Below, one piece after another: positions 25,843 to 34,560 of a DNA stretch of 64,000 nt. Location: NCBI RefSeq assembly GCF_900114355.1, contig NZ_FOSS01000001.1:1352368-1416367 (forward strand), in the 5' to 3' direction. Under the pieces are notes generated by a model. The model saw only the letters and a program-made list of their open reading frames with translations. It made no database searches and was not told the origin of the DNA. Position 1 is the stretch's first letter. Every line of letters starts with the position of its first letter. The translations under genes were made by a program, and so were the position numbers. The stretch comes from Lysobacter sp. cf310. GTDB taxonomy: Bacteria > Pseudomonadota > Gammaproteobacteria > Xanthomonadales > Xanthomonadaceae.

Positions 25843-27215
25843 TGGCGGACCTGGCATTGTGGTTGCTCAGTTACGCGGTCGAGCACCTGTTGCTCTGCCT
25901 CATCGTCGCGCCCGTGCTGTACATCGCGATCCGGACCGGCGCGATCGCGCCCGGCAAACGCGCCGCGCTGCTGTTGCTGGCGTTCGCCTTGATCGTGGTC
26001 GGCCCCGCGATTCCCTTGCCGGCGAAGCAGGCGCTGGCCTCCACTACCGTTTCCGTCTCGAATCCGAGCTGGCGGCTCGCGACCGAATCCGCCGCGCCCG
26101 CCACCGCGCTCGCGCATCCCGATCGGCGCGAGCAGCACGACGACATGACGGTCCCGCCCGAGCTGGCGGCATTGCTCGTCGCGCTGTGGCTGGCGGGCGC
26201 CGCGTGGGGGCTGGCGCGGCTACTGGCCGCGCAAATCGGCGCGCGCCGGGTCCTGGCTGCGTCGCACCGCTCCCTCGCGCTCGAGCGCGCCTACCGGCAC
26301 GCGATTCCCGCGGGCACGCACATCCACGTCTCGCCTTCGTTCGGCCCCGCGGCGCTGGGAATCGTTCGCCCGAAGATCGTCCTGCCGGACGAGTTGGCAG
26401 CCTCGTTGTCGATCGATGCGCTGCGCGCGGTGCTGCTGCACGAGGCCTCGCACATCCGGCGCAAGGACCTGCCCGTGCTGCTGATGCAGCGCCTGGTCGA
26501 AGCGCTGTTCTGGTGGAACCCCATCGTCCGACGGATGGGTGCGGCCTTGGACTCGGCGCGCGAAATCGCCTGCGACCTGCGCGCGTCGCAAGCCTACGGC
26601 GCCTCGATCGACTATGCGGAAGCGCTGCTGGCATCGGTCGAGCAGCTCGCCCCCACCAAGCGGCAAGCACAGGCGCGGGCGCTGTGCGCCGCCGCCTCCC
26701 TGGGAACGCTCGATCAACGCATCGACGCGATCATCGAGTCGCCGCAGCCCTCGCGGTGGACGGGCCAGGGCACCCTGTTATCCGTGGCCACCGCGCTGAT
26801 CGTCCTGTGGGTGGTGGCGGACATCGCGGCGCCGCGCATCGCCTTGAAGCATCCCATCGCCGAGAGCACCCCATACGCGGCCCCCGCGATGCCCGCGCTC
26901 CCCTCCTCCGCGGCCGCAGAAGCGGCGGCAACGGATCCCGACGCCCTCACCGCGCTGCACGCCGAGTACTCGCAGTTCCTTTACGCCAGCCACGACGACT
27001 ACACGCAAACCCTTCAGAACCTCATGGATGCGTATGGCCAAGAGCTGGAAGCGCTGGCGCAGGCGGCGCCACAAGCCGACAGCGACGCGCGTCTCGCCCG
27101 CTTGAACCAGCGCTATGGCCGCATGCATTCGGCCGCCGAGTCGAAGTTCCGTATCGCAACCGCACAAGCGCAAGCCAAGTTCCTGGCCGCACAGAAGTCG
27201 CTGGGCTATCCCTAA
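25839..27215 (+). CDS. BlaR1-like M56 membrane metallopeptidase without a penicillin-binding sensor
   Basis: This protein has 458 residues. N-terminal helices (about 5-30, 42-60 and 108-130) are followed by the cytoplasmic zinc-peptidase domain with HEASH at residues 201-205 and a downstream acidic SAREIACD that supplies the third ligand region. A further helix at ~315-332 leads to a periplasmic segment. Classical BlaR1/MecR1 end with a ~250-residue penicillin-binding domain; here there are only about 125 residues, Ala/Gln-rich and helical. It is coupled to blaI upstream and followed 80 bp later by a secreted serine hydrolase. Likely role: sense envelope stress or ligand and cleave the repressor. 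Confidence 0.85.
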   Translation: MMADLALWLLSYAVEHLLLCLIVAPVLYIAIRTGAIAPGKRAALLLLAFALIVVGPAIPLPAKQALASTTVSVSNPSWRLATESAAPATALAHPDRREQHDDMTVPPELAALLVALWLAGAAWGLARLLAAQIGARRVLAASHRSLALERAYRHAIPAGTHIHVSPSFGPAALGIVRPKIVLPDELAASLSIDALRAVLLHEASHIRRKDLPVLLMQRLVEALFWWNPIVRRMGAALDSAREIACDLRASQAYGASIDYAEALLASVEQLAPTKRQAQARALCAAASLGTLDQRIDAIIESPQPSRWTGQGTLLSVATALIVLWVVADIAAPRIALKHPIAESTPYAAPAMPALPSSAAAEAAATDPDALTALHAEYSQFLYASHDDYTQTLQNLMDAYGQELEALAQAAPQADSDARLARLNQRYGRMHSAAESKFRIATAQAQAKFLAAQKSLGYP

Positions 27216-27295
27216 GGCCCCGGTTCCGCGGCCGCAGTCGCCGTCTCCCCACGCCCGCCGTACGTCCAGCTCACAGACCGACAAGGGGTTCCAAC

Positions 27296-29329
27296 ATGAA
27301 ACGACGCCGCTGGTGGCCCCTGGCCGCCCTGGGCTGCCTATTGCTTCAAACCGGCGCCGCGACCGCCTTCGACGGCATCGCCCCGGCCACGTCGACGCAG
27401 GCCGGCGTACTGCGCGAAGACGCGTGGAACCGCACCGTATCGGGCGTGCGCTACATCACCCCGGCCGGCTGGACCGCACAGGCACAGGGCCCCGCCATCG
27501 TGATGCGCACACCGACGGAGGACGCCCGGATCGCGCTCGTGGACGTGGTCGCTCACACCGCGGAGGAAGCCGTGGCATCGGCGTGGCGGCACTATCGTCC
27601 TGCGGGCGCGCCGCGGCTGCGCGACGCGCGCGACCGTCCGCTGCGCGCGGGCTGGTCCTCGATACGCAGCTACGACTATGAAAGCGCGCAGGATCCGAAT
27701 CGCGTCGTGCGCGCGCAGGTGCTGCACGAAGGCGAGACCTGGATCGTCGCGATCATGGACCTGCCGTCGGAATCGATGAGCCGGCGCGAGGCCCAGGTCA
27801 CGCGCGTGCTGTCCAGCCTGCGCGCCAAGACCTACGTGCCCGACACGCTGGCGGGCAAGCGGGCGCACGAACTCGACGCCGACCGCATCGCCACCCTGCT
27901 GCGATTCCTGGAGGACGCGCGCAGCCGCCTCGGCATCCCAGGCCTGGCCCTGGGCGTGGTGCAGAACGACGAAGTGAAGTACGCCGGCGGGCTCGGCGTG
28001 CGCAAGGTCGGCAGCGCGGACAAAGTCGATGCCTCGACACGCTTCCTCATCGCCTCGGTCACCAAACCTTTGACCTCGCTGATGCTGGCCAAGCTGGTCG
28101 ACATGGGCAAGCTGGATTGGGACGCGCCCGCCGCGCGCCTGCTGCCCTCGTTCAAGGTCGGCGATCCGGCGCTGACGCAACGGATCCGCGTGCGCAACCT
28201 GTTGTGCGCCTGCACCGGCATCCCCGCGCAGGACATGGAGTGGGTGCTGTCCGGCGACGAGCTGGACCCGGACGACGTGCTCGGCTTGCTGGCTACCGTC
28301 AAACCCACGGCCGAGATCGGCGAGCTTTACCAGTACTCCAACCTGATGGCCGTCTCCGCGGGCTACCTCGGCGCCCACGTCGCTCATCCTGAACTGCCCT
28401 TGGGCGAGGGTTACGACCGAACCATGCAGGAACTGGTGTTCGATCCGCTCGGCATGCGCGCGACCACCTTCGATTTCGCGCTCGCCCAACGCGGCAACTT
28501 CGCCTCGCCGCACGGCACCACCATCGACGGCGAGGTCGCGGTGGCCGCGATGGGCTACAACCTGATGTCGATCCCGATGCGGCCCGACGGCGGCGCCTGG
28601 AGCAACATCGACGATCTCACCCGTTACCTGCGCATGGAACTGGCGTCCGGACGCCTGCCGCAGGGCGGCCGCTACATCGGCGAGCAGGCGCTGCACGAAC
28701 GCCTGAAGGGCCAGGTCGCGCGCGGCGGCGTGGACCAGTGGTACGGCATGGGCCTGAAAACCGACCGCAGGGCCGGCATCCTGCAAGTGGTGCACGGCGG
28801 CAGCATGGCCGGCTATCAGGCCGAGATCTTCTGGCTACCGGAAAACGACGTCGGCTATGTGCTGCTGATGAACGCCGACGCGGGCGCGCAGGTGCGCGGA
28901 TTCTTCGCCGATCGCTTCATCGAGCTCCTGTTCGACGTGGATCGCGGCGCCGCCGCCACCCTGGATGCGTTGCCGGCGCGTCTGCGGCGCGAGCGCGAGG
29001 AACATCGCGTCGAACTCGCGCCGCTGGATGCGCCAACGCTGCGGCGACTGGCGCCGATGTACTCCCACCCCACCCTGGGCTCGATCCGCATCGTCATGGA
29101 AGGCACGAGTACCTGGTTCGATTTCGGCGGCTGGCGCACCGAGGTGCTGATGACCCGGGACGAGGCGGACACCGTGATCGAATCGATCTCGCCCAGCGTC
29201 GCCGGATTCCGGTTCACCGTGACCCAGCGCGACGGCGTGCGCGCGCTGGTGCTGGACGACGAGCAGAGGACGTACCGCTTCCTCGAAGGCGATGGCACCG
29301 CGTCGCGCAGCGGCGGGAGCGCGCAATGA
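27296..29329 (+). CDS. Secreted serine hydrolase (beta-lactamase family) with an N-terminal extra domain
   Basis: This 677-residue protein has a signal peptide of ~24 residues. An unassigned N-terminal domain (about 30-180; 'ITPAGWTAQAQGPAIVMRTP') precedes a class C beta-lactamase/penicillin-binding fold with SxxK as SVTK at residues 254-257, YxN as YSN in LYQYSNLMAVSAGYL, and HGG for the third motif (VVHGGSMAGY). A C-terminal lipocalin-like beta domain follows (about 575-665). It is the third gene of the blaI operon, and ATG at 27296 begins the signal peptide. It may be a beta-lactamase, a D,D-peptidase or an esterase; motifs do not decide. Confidence 0.85.
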   Translation: MKRRRWWPLAALGCLLLQTGAATAFDGIAPATSTQAGVLREDAWNRTVSGVRYITPAGWTAQAQGPAIVMRTPTEDARIALVDVVAHTAEEAVASAWRHYRPAGAPRLRDARDRPLRAGWSSIRSYDYESAQDPNRVVRAQVLHEGETWIVAIMDLPSESMSRREAQVTRVLSSLRAKTYVPDTLAGKRAHELDADRIATLLRFLEDARSRLGIPGLALGVVQNDEVKYAGGLGVRKVGSADKVDASTRFLIASVTKPLTSLMLAKLVDMGKLDWDAPAARLLPSFKVGDPALTQRIRVRNLLCACTGIPAQDMEWVLSGDELDPDDVLGLLATVKPTAEIGELYQYSNLMAVSAGYLGAHVAHPELPLGEGYDRTMQELVFDPLGMRATTFDFALAQRGNFASPHGTTIDGEVAVAAMGYNLMSIPMRPDGGAWSNIDDLTRYLRMELASGRLPQGGRYIGEQALHERLKGQVARGGVDQWYGMGLKTDRRAGILQVVHGGSMAGYQAEIFWLPENDVGYVLLMNADAGAQVRGFFADRFIELLFDVDRGAAATLDALPARLRREREEHRVELAPLDAPTLRRLAPMYSHPTLGSIRIVMEGTSTWFDFGGWRTEVLMTRDEADTVIESISPSVAGFRFTVTQRDGVRALVLDDEQRTYRFLEGDGTASRSGGSAQ

Positions 29330-29429
29330 CGGTCGCGCCCCATATCGCCACCATCGCAGCCCGACGCCGGCTCAGGTCGGGCGCGGCCAGACCGGATGAC
29401 AGCCCACGATCGCCCGTCGCCGGCGCCGC

Positions 29430-30584
29430 TCAGTCGGCCATCGCCGCCACGCCACTATGGTGGCGATACATCTCCAGGGTCAGCGCCTGCCCGTCGTGCG
29501 ACAGGAAGGTCGCCGCACCCTCCGCCGAAGCTTGCGCGGATTCGATCACACGCTCGAACATGTGCTGCTCGTAAGCGGCCACGGCATCGGCCCAGCTGGC
29601 GCCCTTGACCAGCGCCCCGGCGAGTTCGGCGGCATCGAGCATGGCGTTGTTCACGCCTTCGCCGGCGAACGGCGACATGACATGGGCGGCATCGCCGATC
29701 AGGCTCAGGCCGCGCCGGTTGGCCCAGCGATGGCCCACCGGCAGCGCATGGATCGGGCGCACGGCGAAGCTGTCGTTGCTGGCCCGAATCAGGTCCAGAA
29801 TCGCGTCGGCATAACCGTCGAACTCGCCGATCAGGCCCGCGCGCACCGAAGCCGGCGCGGCGAAATCGTAGCGCTTGCCCGCCCAGTCGGCCGGCACGCG
29901 GAAGATCGCGTAGGCGCGGATATGCGCGTGGCCGTTGCGCTGCGCGATGATGGCCTTGCCCCGGCCCTCGACGCTCATCTTGCCGCGCCCCACCAAGCGC
30001 GACAGCGCCGGATGACGGCGATCGACGTCGTCGATGCCGAACTCCACGAAACACAATCCGCTGTACTGCGGCTGGTACGGCGACAAGCAGGGGCGCACCC
30101 GCGACCAGGCGCCATCGGCGCCGACCACCAGATCGTAGGGCCCCTCGCCGCCGTGCTCGAAGGCCAGGTCCCAGCGCCCGTCCTCGCGCGGCCGGACCTC
30201 GCGCAGACCGCAAGCCCAACGCACGCAATCCGGCGGCACCGCATCGAGCAGCATCGCGCGCAGCGCCGTGCGGTCGACTTCGGGGCGGTCGCCGCTGCTG
30301 GCGTCCGGCGTTTCGAACAGCAGCCGCCCGGCCATGTCGAGCAGGCGCGTGCCCTGGTCTTCGTGGCGGGCGATGGTCTGGAACGCCTCCAGTAGCCCGG
30401 CCTGTTCCAGCGCCCAAAGGCCGGAGCCTTCGTGCAGGTCCAGCGTACCGCCCTGCGGCCGCTCCAGCGCATGCGTCTCGCGCTCGAACACGGTGCTGGC
30501 GATGCCGTGCAAATGCAGGATGCGGGCCAGCGTCAGTCCGCCGGGACCGGCGCCAACGATGGCGATCTTGGGGTGCGACTCCAC
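29430..30584 (-). CDS. TetX-like FAD-dependent monooxygenase
   Basis: This 384-residue group A flavin monooxygenase has the FAD motif VGAGPGGLTLA at residues 10-20, GGTLDLHEGSG at 45-55 and the second FAD motif GDAAHVMSPFAGEGVN at ~296-311. The GGTLDLH...GSG stretch and the PFAGxGVN ending match the TetX tetracycline-inactivating family closely, and length agrees. The start is a GTG at 30584. It is divergent from a MarR gene, with two operator-like palindromes between them. Likely function: hydroxylation of an aromatic or antibiotic substrate; activity on tetracyclines is possible but unproven, as many chromosomal relatives lack it. Confidence 0.85.
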   Translation of the reverse strand: MESHPKIAIVGAGPGGLTLARILHLHGIASTVFERETHALERPQGGTLDLHEGSGLWALEQAGLLEAFQTIARHEDQGTRLLDMAGRLLFETPDASSGDRPEVDRTALRAMLLDAVPPDCVRWACGLREVRPREDGRWDLAFEHGGEGPYDLVVGADGAWSRVRPCLSPYQPQYSGLCFVEFGIDDVDRRHPALSRLVGRGKMSVEGRGKAIIAQRNGHAHIRAYAIFRVPADWAGKRYDFAAPASVRAGLIGEFDGYADAILDLIRASNDSFAVRPIHALPVGHRWANRRGLSLIGDAAHVMSPFAGEGVNNAMLDAAELAGALVKGASWADAVAAYEQHMFERVIESAQASAEGAATFLSHDGQALTLEMYRHHSGVAAMAD

Positions 30585-30606
30585 GGGAACGCTCGTTTCG
30601 ATTATG

Positions 30607-30618
30607 ATAGGTTCCTAT
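30607..30618. promoter_or_regulatory. MarR operator copy 1
   Basis: ATAGGTTCCTAT is an almost perfect 12-bp palindrome (ATAGG..CCTAT). It lies between the divergent monooxygenase (start 30584) and marR (start 30641) genes, exactly 20 bp from copy 2. Confidence 0.65.
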
Positions 30619-30626
30619 ATATAAAC

Positions 30627-30638
30627 ATAGCTACCTAT
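30627..30638. promoter_or_regulatory. MarR operator copy 2
   Basis: ATAGCTACCTAT matches copy 1 at 10 of 12 positions. Both are followed by ATAT, forming 15-bp direct repeats two helical turns apart. It ends two bases before the marR start codon. Confidence 0.6.
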
Positions 30639-30640
30639 AT

Positions 30641-31087
30641 ATGATCAAGACCTCCGCCAATGCCCCGTCCGACAATCCTTTGCGTCTCATCGGTCAGGTC
30701 AATCGGGCCTTTGCCCGCATCGTCGACGGCCCTCTGCGCGAACTCGGGTTCGCGATCGGGCAACTGCCGGTGCTGGTGTCCCTGAAGAAGGTCGAGGCGC
30801 TGTCGCAAGCCGAGCTCGCGCGCCTGGCCCAGGTCGAGCAACCCAGCATGGCGCAACTGTTGAACCGCATGGAGCGCGACGGCTGGGTGCGGCGCGTGCC
30901 GGATCCGAACGACAAGCGCAGCCGCCTGATCTCGTTGACCGATCGCGCCAGCGAACGGATGCCGCGCGCGAAGGCGGTGATGGACGCCACCAGCCGGCAG
31001 GCATTGGCGGGATTCAGCGCGAAAGAGAAGGAACAGCTGGCCGCCCTGCTGCTGCGGGTGAACGCCAACCTGGACCGGATTCCCTAA
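30641..31087 (+). CDS. MarR-family transcriptional regulator
   Basis: This 148-residue winged-helix regulator has LGFAIGQLPVLVSLKKVEAL, the recognition region LAQVEQPSMAQLLNRMERDGWV and the wing RVPDPNDKRSRLISLT, followed by two C-terminal helices. It is divergent from the TetX-like monooxygenase with only 56 bp between start codons, and the two operator copies there would allow one protein to repress both genes. Likely inducer: the monooxygenase substrate, unknown. Confidence 0.88.
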   Translation: MIKTSANAPSDNPLRLIGQVNRAFARIVDGPLRELGFAIGQLPVLVSLKKVEALSQAELARLAQVEQPSMAQLLNRMERDGWVRRVPDPNDKRSRLISLTDRASERMPRAKAVMDATSRQALAGFSAKEKEQLAALLLRVNANLDRIP

Positions 31088-31439
31088 CGCCGCGCCGGAC
31101 ACGCGACGGGCCGAAACGAGACCATTCCCGCCCGCCGTATTCGCGACAATCCTGTTACTCCCCGCCGCGCCGATCGCTGGGTACATTGCTCCCACGGCGC
31201 CGCCGTTGGCGCCATCGGACATCGGGATCAGGCGCCACACCGGCAGCACGGCCGACCGAGCATCGGCGGACGTCGCCGAAACCCCGCCCCGCGGACCGCC
31301 CGAGCGTCGGGTCCGCGCCGCGCCCGCAAGCGCTCTGCCCTCCCTCCGGCCAACGGACCGGAGACGGGCGCACCTTGCCCGCACGCCGCCGATTCCGTGC
31401 CCGCTCACCACCACCGACCCCCGGGTCCAGGAGCACCGC
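31088..31439. other. 352-bp intergenic region, no gene seen
   Basis: GC-rich spacer between the MarR gene and the DUF899 gene, both on the plus strand. A sequence GGGTCCAGGAGCACC ends just before the DUF899 ATG and supplies its ribosome-binding site. No convincing hairpin, small gene or promoter could be picked out. Confidence 0.4.
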
Positions 31440-32225
31440 ATGAACGCCGCACTTGCCGAAATCCACCTCGCCGATCACCCCGTCGTGTCCAAGGAATCCT
31501 GGCTGGCCGCACGCAAAGCGCTGCTGGCGCACGAGAAGGAACTCACCCGCCTGCAGGACCGGATCGCGCGCGAACGCCGTGCGTTGCCGTGGCTGCGCGT
31601 CGACAAGGACTACCGGTTCGACACCCCCGACGGCCCGCGCCGCCTCGCCGATCTGTTCGAGGGCCGCCGCCAGTTGCTGGTGCAGCACTTCATGTTCGCG
31701 CCGGGTTGGGAGCAAGGCTGCAAGAGCTGTTCCTACATGGCCGACCACAACGACGGCGCCAACCTCCACCTGGCCCAGCGCGACGTGACGCTGCTGGTCG
31801 TATCGCGTGCGCCGCTGTCCGATATCCAGCGCTTTCGCGAACGCATGGGCTGGCGGTTCAAGTGGGTGTCCTCGTACGGAACCGACTTCAATCGCGACTT
31901 CGGCGTCAATTTCAGCGCGGACGAGGTCGCCGACGGCAACGCCGACTACAACTACATGATCCAGCGCTTCCCGCACGAGGAAGCGCCCGGCATCAGCGTG
32001 TTCTATCGCGACGATGCGGGCCAGGTCTTCCACACCTACTCGCGCTACGGCCGCGGCGTGGAAGCGATGATGCACACCTACGCCCTGCTGGACCTGACGC
32101 CTAAGGGGCGCGACGAAGACGGCCTGGACTATCCGATGGCCTGGGTGCGCCATCACGATCGCTACGCGTCCGAGGCGCCGACAAAGGCGCCGGCGGCGGC
32201 CGCGTGTTGCGCGTCTCAATCCTGA
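31440..32225 (+). CDS. DUF899 family thioredoxin-fold protein
   Basis: This 261-residue cytoplasmic protein has a helical N-terminus (VVSKESWLAARKALLAHEKELT), the conserved RRALPWLRVDKDYRFD, then a thioredoxin-like domain with LVQHFMFAPGWEQGCKSCSYMAD. The CKSC sits where thioredoxins have CxxC, and WRFKWVSSYGTDFNRDF and PISVFYRDD-like blocks are typical of DUF899. ATG at 31440 begins the family region and follows AGGAG; a longer frame upstream is discarded. DUF899 proteins are redox proteins of unsettled function. It precedes a small membrane protein gene by 19 bp. Confidence 0.88.
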   Translation: MNAALAEIHLADHPVVSKESWLAARKALLAHEKELTRLQDRIARERRALPWLRVDKDYRFDTPDGPRRLADLFEGRRQLLVQHFMFAPGWEQGCKSCSYMADHNDGANLHLAQRDVTLLVVSRAPLSDIQRFRERMGWRFKWVSSYGTDFNRDFGVNFSADEVADGNADYNYMIQRFPHEEAPGISVFYRDDAGQVFHTYSRYGRGVEAMMHTYALLDLTPKGRDEDGLDYPMAWVRHHDRYASEAPTKAPAAAACCASQS

Positions 32226-32244
32226 CCGCTCGCAGGCGCGCATC

Positions 32245-32898
32245 GTGAGCGGCATATGGCCATGGCTGGCGGTCGCCGGACTGGGCGCGCTGCACGGGCT
32301 GAGCCCGACCAGCGGCTGGATGTTCGCCGCCGCCTCGGGCCTGGACTCGCGCGACAGCGCCCGGGCACGCCTTGCGCTGCTGCCCATCGCGATCGGACAC
32401 GCCGCCTCGGTGGCGATCGTGGTGCTCGCGGTTGCGCAAGGCGTGCTGGTCGATCGCGGCCGGGTACAGGCGTTCGCGGGCGCCCTGCTCGTCGCCCTGG
32501 CGTGCTACCGCTGGCTGCGTGCCGCCGCGCCGGGCGAAGACCGGCGCGGCCGCAGCGGTGTCCGCGTCCATGCGCCTGCCGGTCACGCCGGCATGGCGCT
32601 GTGGTCCTGCCTGATGGCCACGGCGCACGGCGCCGGACTGATGCTGGTTCCGGCATTGGTACCGCTGTGCATGTCGGACACGCCGGCACGCGAAATCTCG
32701 GCCACCGGTTCGCTGACCCTGGCCCTGGCCGCAGTCGCGCTGCACATGACCGCCATGCTGATCACCACCGGCACCATCGCCGTCGGCGTTTGCCGCGCAG
32801 CCGCCAGGTTCCCGACCCTGCTGAGTGCGCGCACGCGGCGCCCCCTCTGGACCGCCGCACTGGCGGCCGCCGGTACGCTGTTGATGGTGCTGCCTTAG
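32245..32898 (+). CDS. Polytopic membrane protein, possible metal/solute exporter
   Basis: This 217-residue protein has about six hydrophobic helices. Histidine-bearing helices (LGALHGLSPTSGW, IAIGHAASVAIVVL and MATAHGAGLMLVPAL) recall NiCoT/RcnA-like and TauE-like transporters, where paired histidines bind metal, but no family can be named with confidence. The start is GTG at 32245, 19 bp after the DUF899 gene, so the two are probably co-transcribed. The sequence from 32899 to the convergent Ohr gene is short. Confidence 0.6.
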   Translation: MSGIWPWLAVAGLGALHGLSPTSGWMFAAASGLDSRDSARARLALLPIAIGHAASVAIVVLAVAQGVLVDRGRVQAFAGALLVALACYRWLRAAAPGEDRRGRSGVRVHAPAGHAGMALWSCLMATAHGAGLMLVPALVPLCMSDTPAREISATGSLTLALAAVALHMTAMLITTGTIAVGVCRAAARFPTLLSARTRRPLWTAALAAAGTLLMVLP

Positions 32899-33005
32899 CG
32901 CAGGCGCCGAAGCCGGCTCCGACCATGCGCGAAGCGCGTGCAGCGCCCGTGGATCACGCGCCGATGCGTGCGGCCGGTGCGGCCGCGATGTCGGACGCAC
33001 GCCGC

Positions 33006-33542
33006 TCACGCATCATCCGCGCGACCGGCGGACGACGAGGCTTCGGGCTCGCTGGCCAGCACCACCACGTGATCGATGCCGTTGCGGAACATCTTGGCGT
33101 AGGGGCAGATGCGCTCGGTGTTGCGCACCAGTTCGGCGGCCAGCGCGCGCTCCACGCCGGGCAGGCTCACGCGGATGTCGGCCGACAGCAGGAACAGTCC
33201 GTCGACGGGATCGCGCGCGAAGGTCACTGCCGCATCCACGGCGACGTCCCTCAATTCCACGCCCGCGCGCGTGGCCAGCAGCGTGAGCGCGCCGTGGAAG
33301 CAGGCCGCGTAGCCCGCGGCCAGCAGTTGCTCGGGATTGCTGCCGCCGCCGGGTCCGCCCAGCTCGACCGGCATGCGCAGCTGCGCATCCAGCGCGCCAT
33401 CGTCCGAGCGCACCACGCCCGAGGCGCGCGCATGCGCGGCCTCGCCGCCGGTCACGCGCACGCGGCCGGTGTACAGCGCCAGGGCTTCGTCGCCGACATA
33501 TTTGTCCAACAAGCTCGGCGGGGGCGGCTGCAAGGGGCTCAT
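33006..33542 (-). CDS. ohr: Organic hydroperoxide resistance protein (Ohr/OsmC family)
   Basis: This 178-residue OsmC-fold peroxidase has both redox cysteines in the Ohr arrangement: the peroxidatic Cys in GYAACFHGAL and the resolving Cys in ERICPYAKMFRNGI. GSNPEQLLAAGYA is the usual Ohr block. The typical protein is about 140 residues; here both ends are longer, with an N-terminal proline-rich stretch and an acidic Ser/Ala C-terminus. Ohr reduces organic hydroperoxides with dihydrolipoamide-type thiols in the cytoplasm. No OhrR gene is adjacent. Confidence 0.88.
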   Translation of the reverse strand: MSPLQPPPPSLLDKYVGDEALALYTGRVRVTGGEAAHARASGVVRSDDGALDAQLRMPVELGGPGGGSNPEQLLAAGYAACFHGALTLLATRAGVELRDVAVDAAVTFARDPVDGLFLLSADIRVSLPGVERALAAELVRNTERICPYAKMFRNGIDHVVVLASEPEASSSAGRADDA

Positions 33543-33653
33543 GCGCGACGAATGTCCGTGTCGGGTTCGACCGATGCCTTGCAGCCGCGGCGCGGGCGCG
33601 TGGCGCGATCGCGCGCACGCGGGGTCCGGTGGCCGATGGCTGCGCGTGCGCGC

Positions 33654-34424
33654 TCAGGCGCGCGGGACGTAGCGCGCGTACTCGGACTGTTCCAGCCAGT
33701 GCTCGAAGTTCAGCGCGCCCTGCCAGGCCGGCCCGGCGGGCACCAGGGTGTCGTTCTGCAATTCGGCGCCGAAGTAGCGCGCATGCGCGTCGCCGACTAC
33801 CTCGCGCGGGTCCTGGACGATGTTCATGAAACGCTGCGCCAGGTCGGACAAGGGCTCGCGCACCGGGCCGGCGATCTCGACGATGCCGTTGGCCGGCGCC
33901 TGCAAAGCCAGCCGCGCGACCGCCGCGGCCACGTCTTCCGACGCGATCGGCTGGATCAACGCCGTCGGCAGGCGCACGGTGTCGCCCTCGCTGCCGGACT
34001 GGATGATGCCGGGCAGGAATTCGAAGAACTGGGTGGAGTGGACGATGGTGTAGGGCAGGCCGGACGCGCGGATCAATTCCTCCTGCGCGCTCTTGGCGCG
34101 GAAGTAGCCGCTGGCGGACAGCTTCTCGGTGCCCACCACCGACAGCGCCAGATGATGGCCCACGCCCGCGCGCGCTTCGGCCGCCAGCACGTTGCGGCCC
34201 GCGGTCTGGAAGAACTCCATGACCGCCGCGTCCTCGAACGAGGGCGAGTTGGCCAGGTCCACCACCACGTCGGCGCCCGCCATCGCGGCGTCCAGGCCCT
34301 CGCCGGTCAGGATGTTGACCCCGGTCGACGGCGCCGCGGCCAGCGCTTCATGGCCCTGATCGCGCAGACGCGAGACCACCTTGCTGCCGATCAGTCCGGT
34401 GCCACCGATGACGACGAATTTCAT
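33654..34424 (-). CDS. NmrA-like NAD(P)H-binding protein
   Basis: This 256-residue Rossmann protein has VVIGGTGLIGSKV at residues 4-16. It belongs to the atypical SDR/NmrA group; LALSVVGTEKLSASGYFRAK carries the Tyr-x-x-x-Lys and the LPYTIVHSTQFFEFL block follows. AGAGGTGG precedes the ATG at 34424. Relatives are frequently part of ECF41 sigma-factor regulons, and such a sigma factor is encoded 2.7 kb away; whether this gene belongs to that regulon is not shown. It lies downstream of the LysR gene on the same strand (136-bp gap). Confidence 0.82.
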   Translation of the reverse strand: MKFVVIGGTGLIGSKVVSRLRDQGHEALAAAPSTGVNILTGEGLDAAMAGADVVVDLANSPSFEDAAVMEFFQTAGRNVLAAEARAGVGHHLALSVVGTEKLSASGYFRAKSAQEELIRASGLPYTIVHSTQFFEFLPGIIQSGSEGDTVRLPTALIQPIASEDVAAAVARLALQAPANGIVEIAGPVREPLSDLAQRFMNIVQDPREVVGDAHARYFGAELQNDTLVPAGPAWQGALNFEHWLEQSEYARYVPRA

Positions 34425-34560
34425 GTTCCACCTCTTGAGATCCTGACGGGGGAGCCGGTGTCCGTAGGCGTCACCGGCGAGTGCGCAACGATGCTAGGAG
34501 CCGCGCGCCGGCCGCAGTAGCCCTGCGGCCGGCTGCACGGTGTTTCCCGGCACGCACCAA

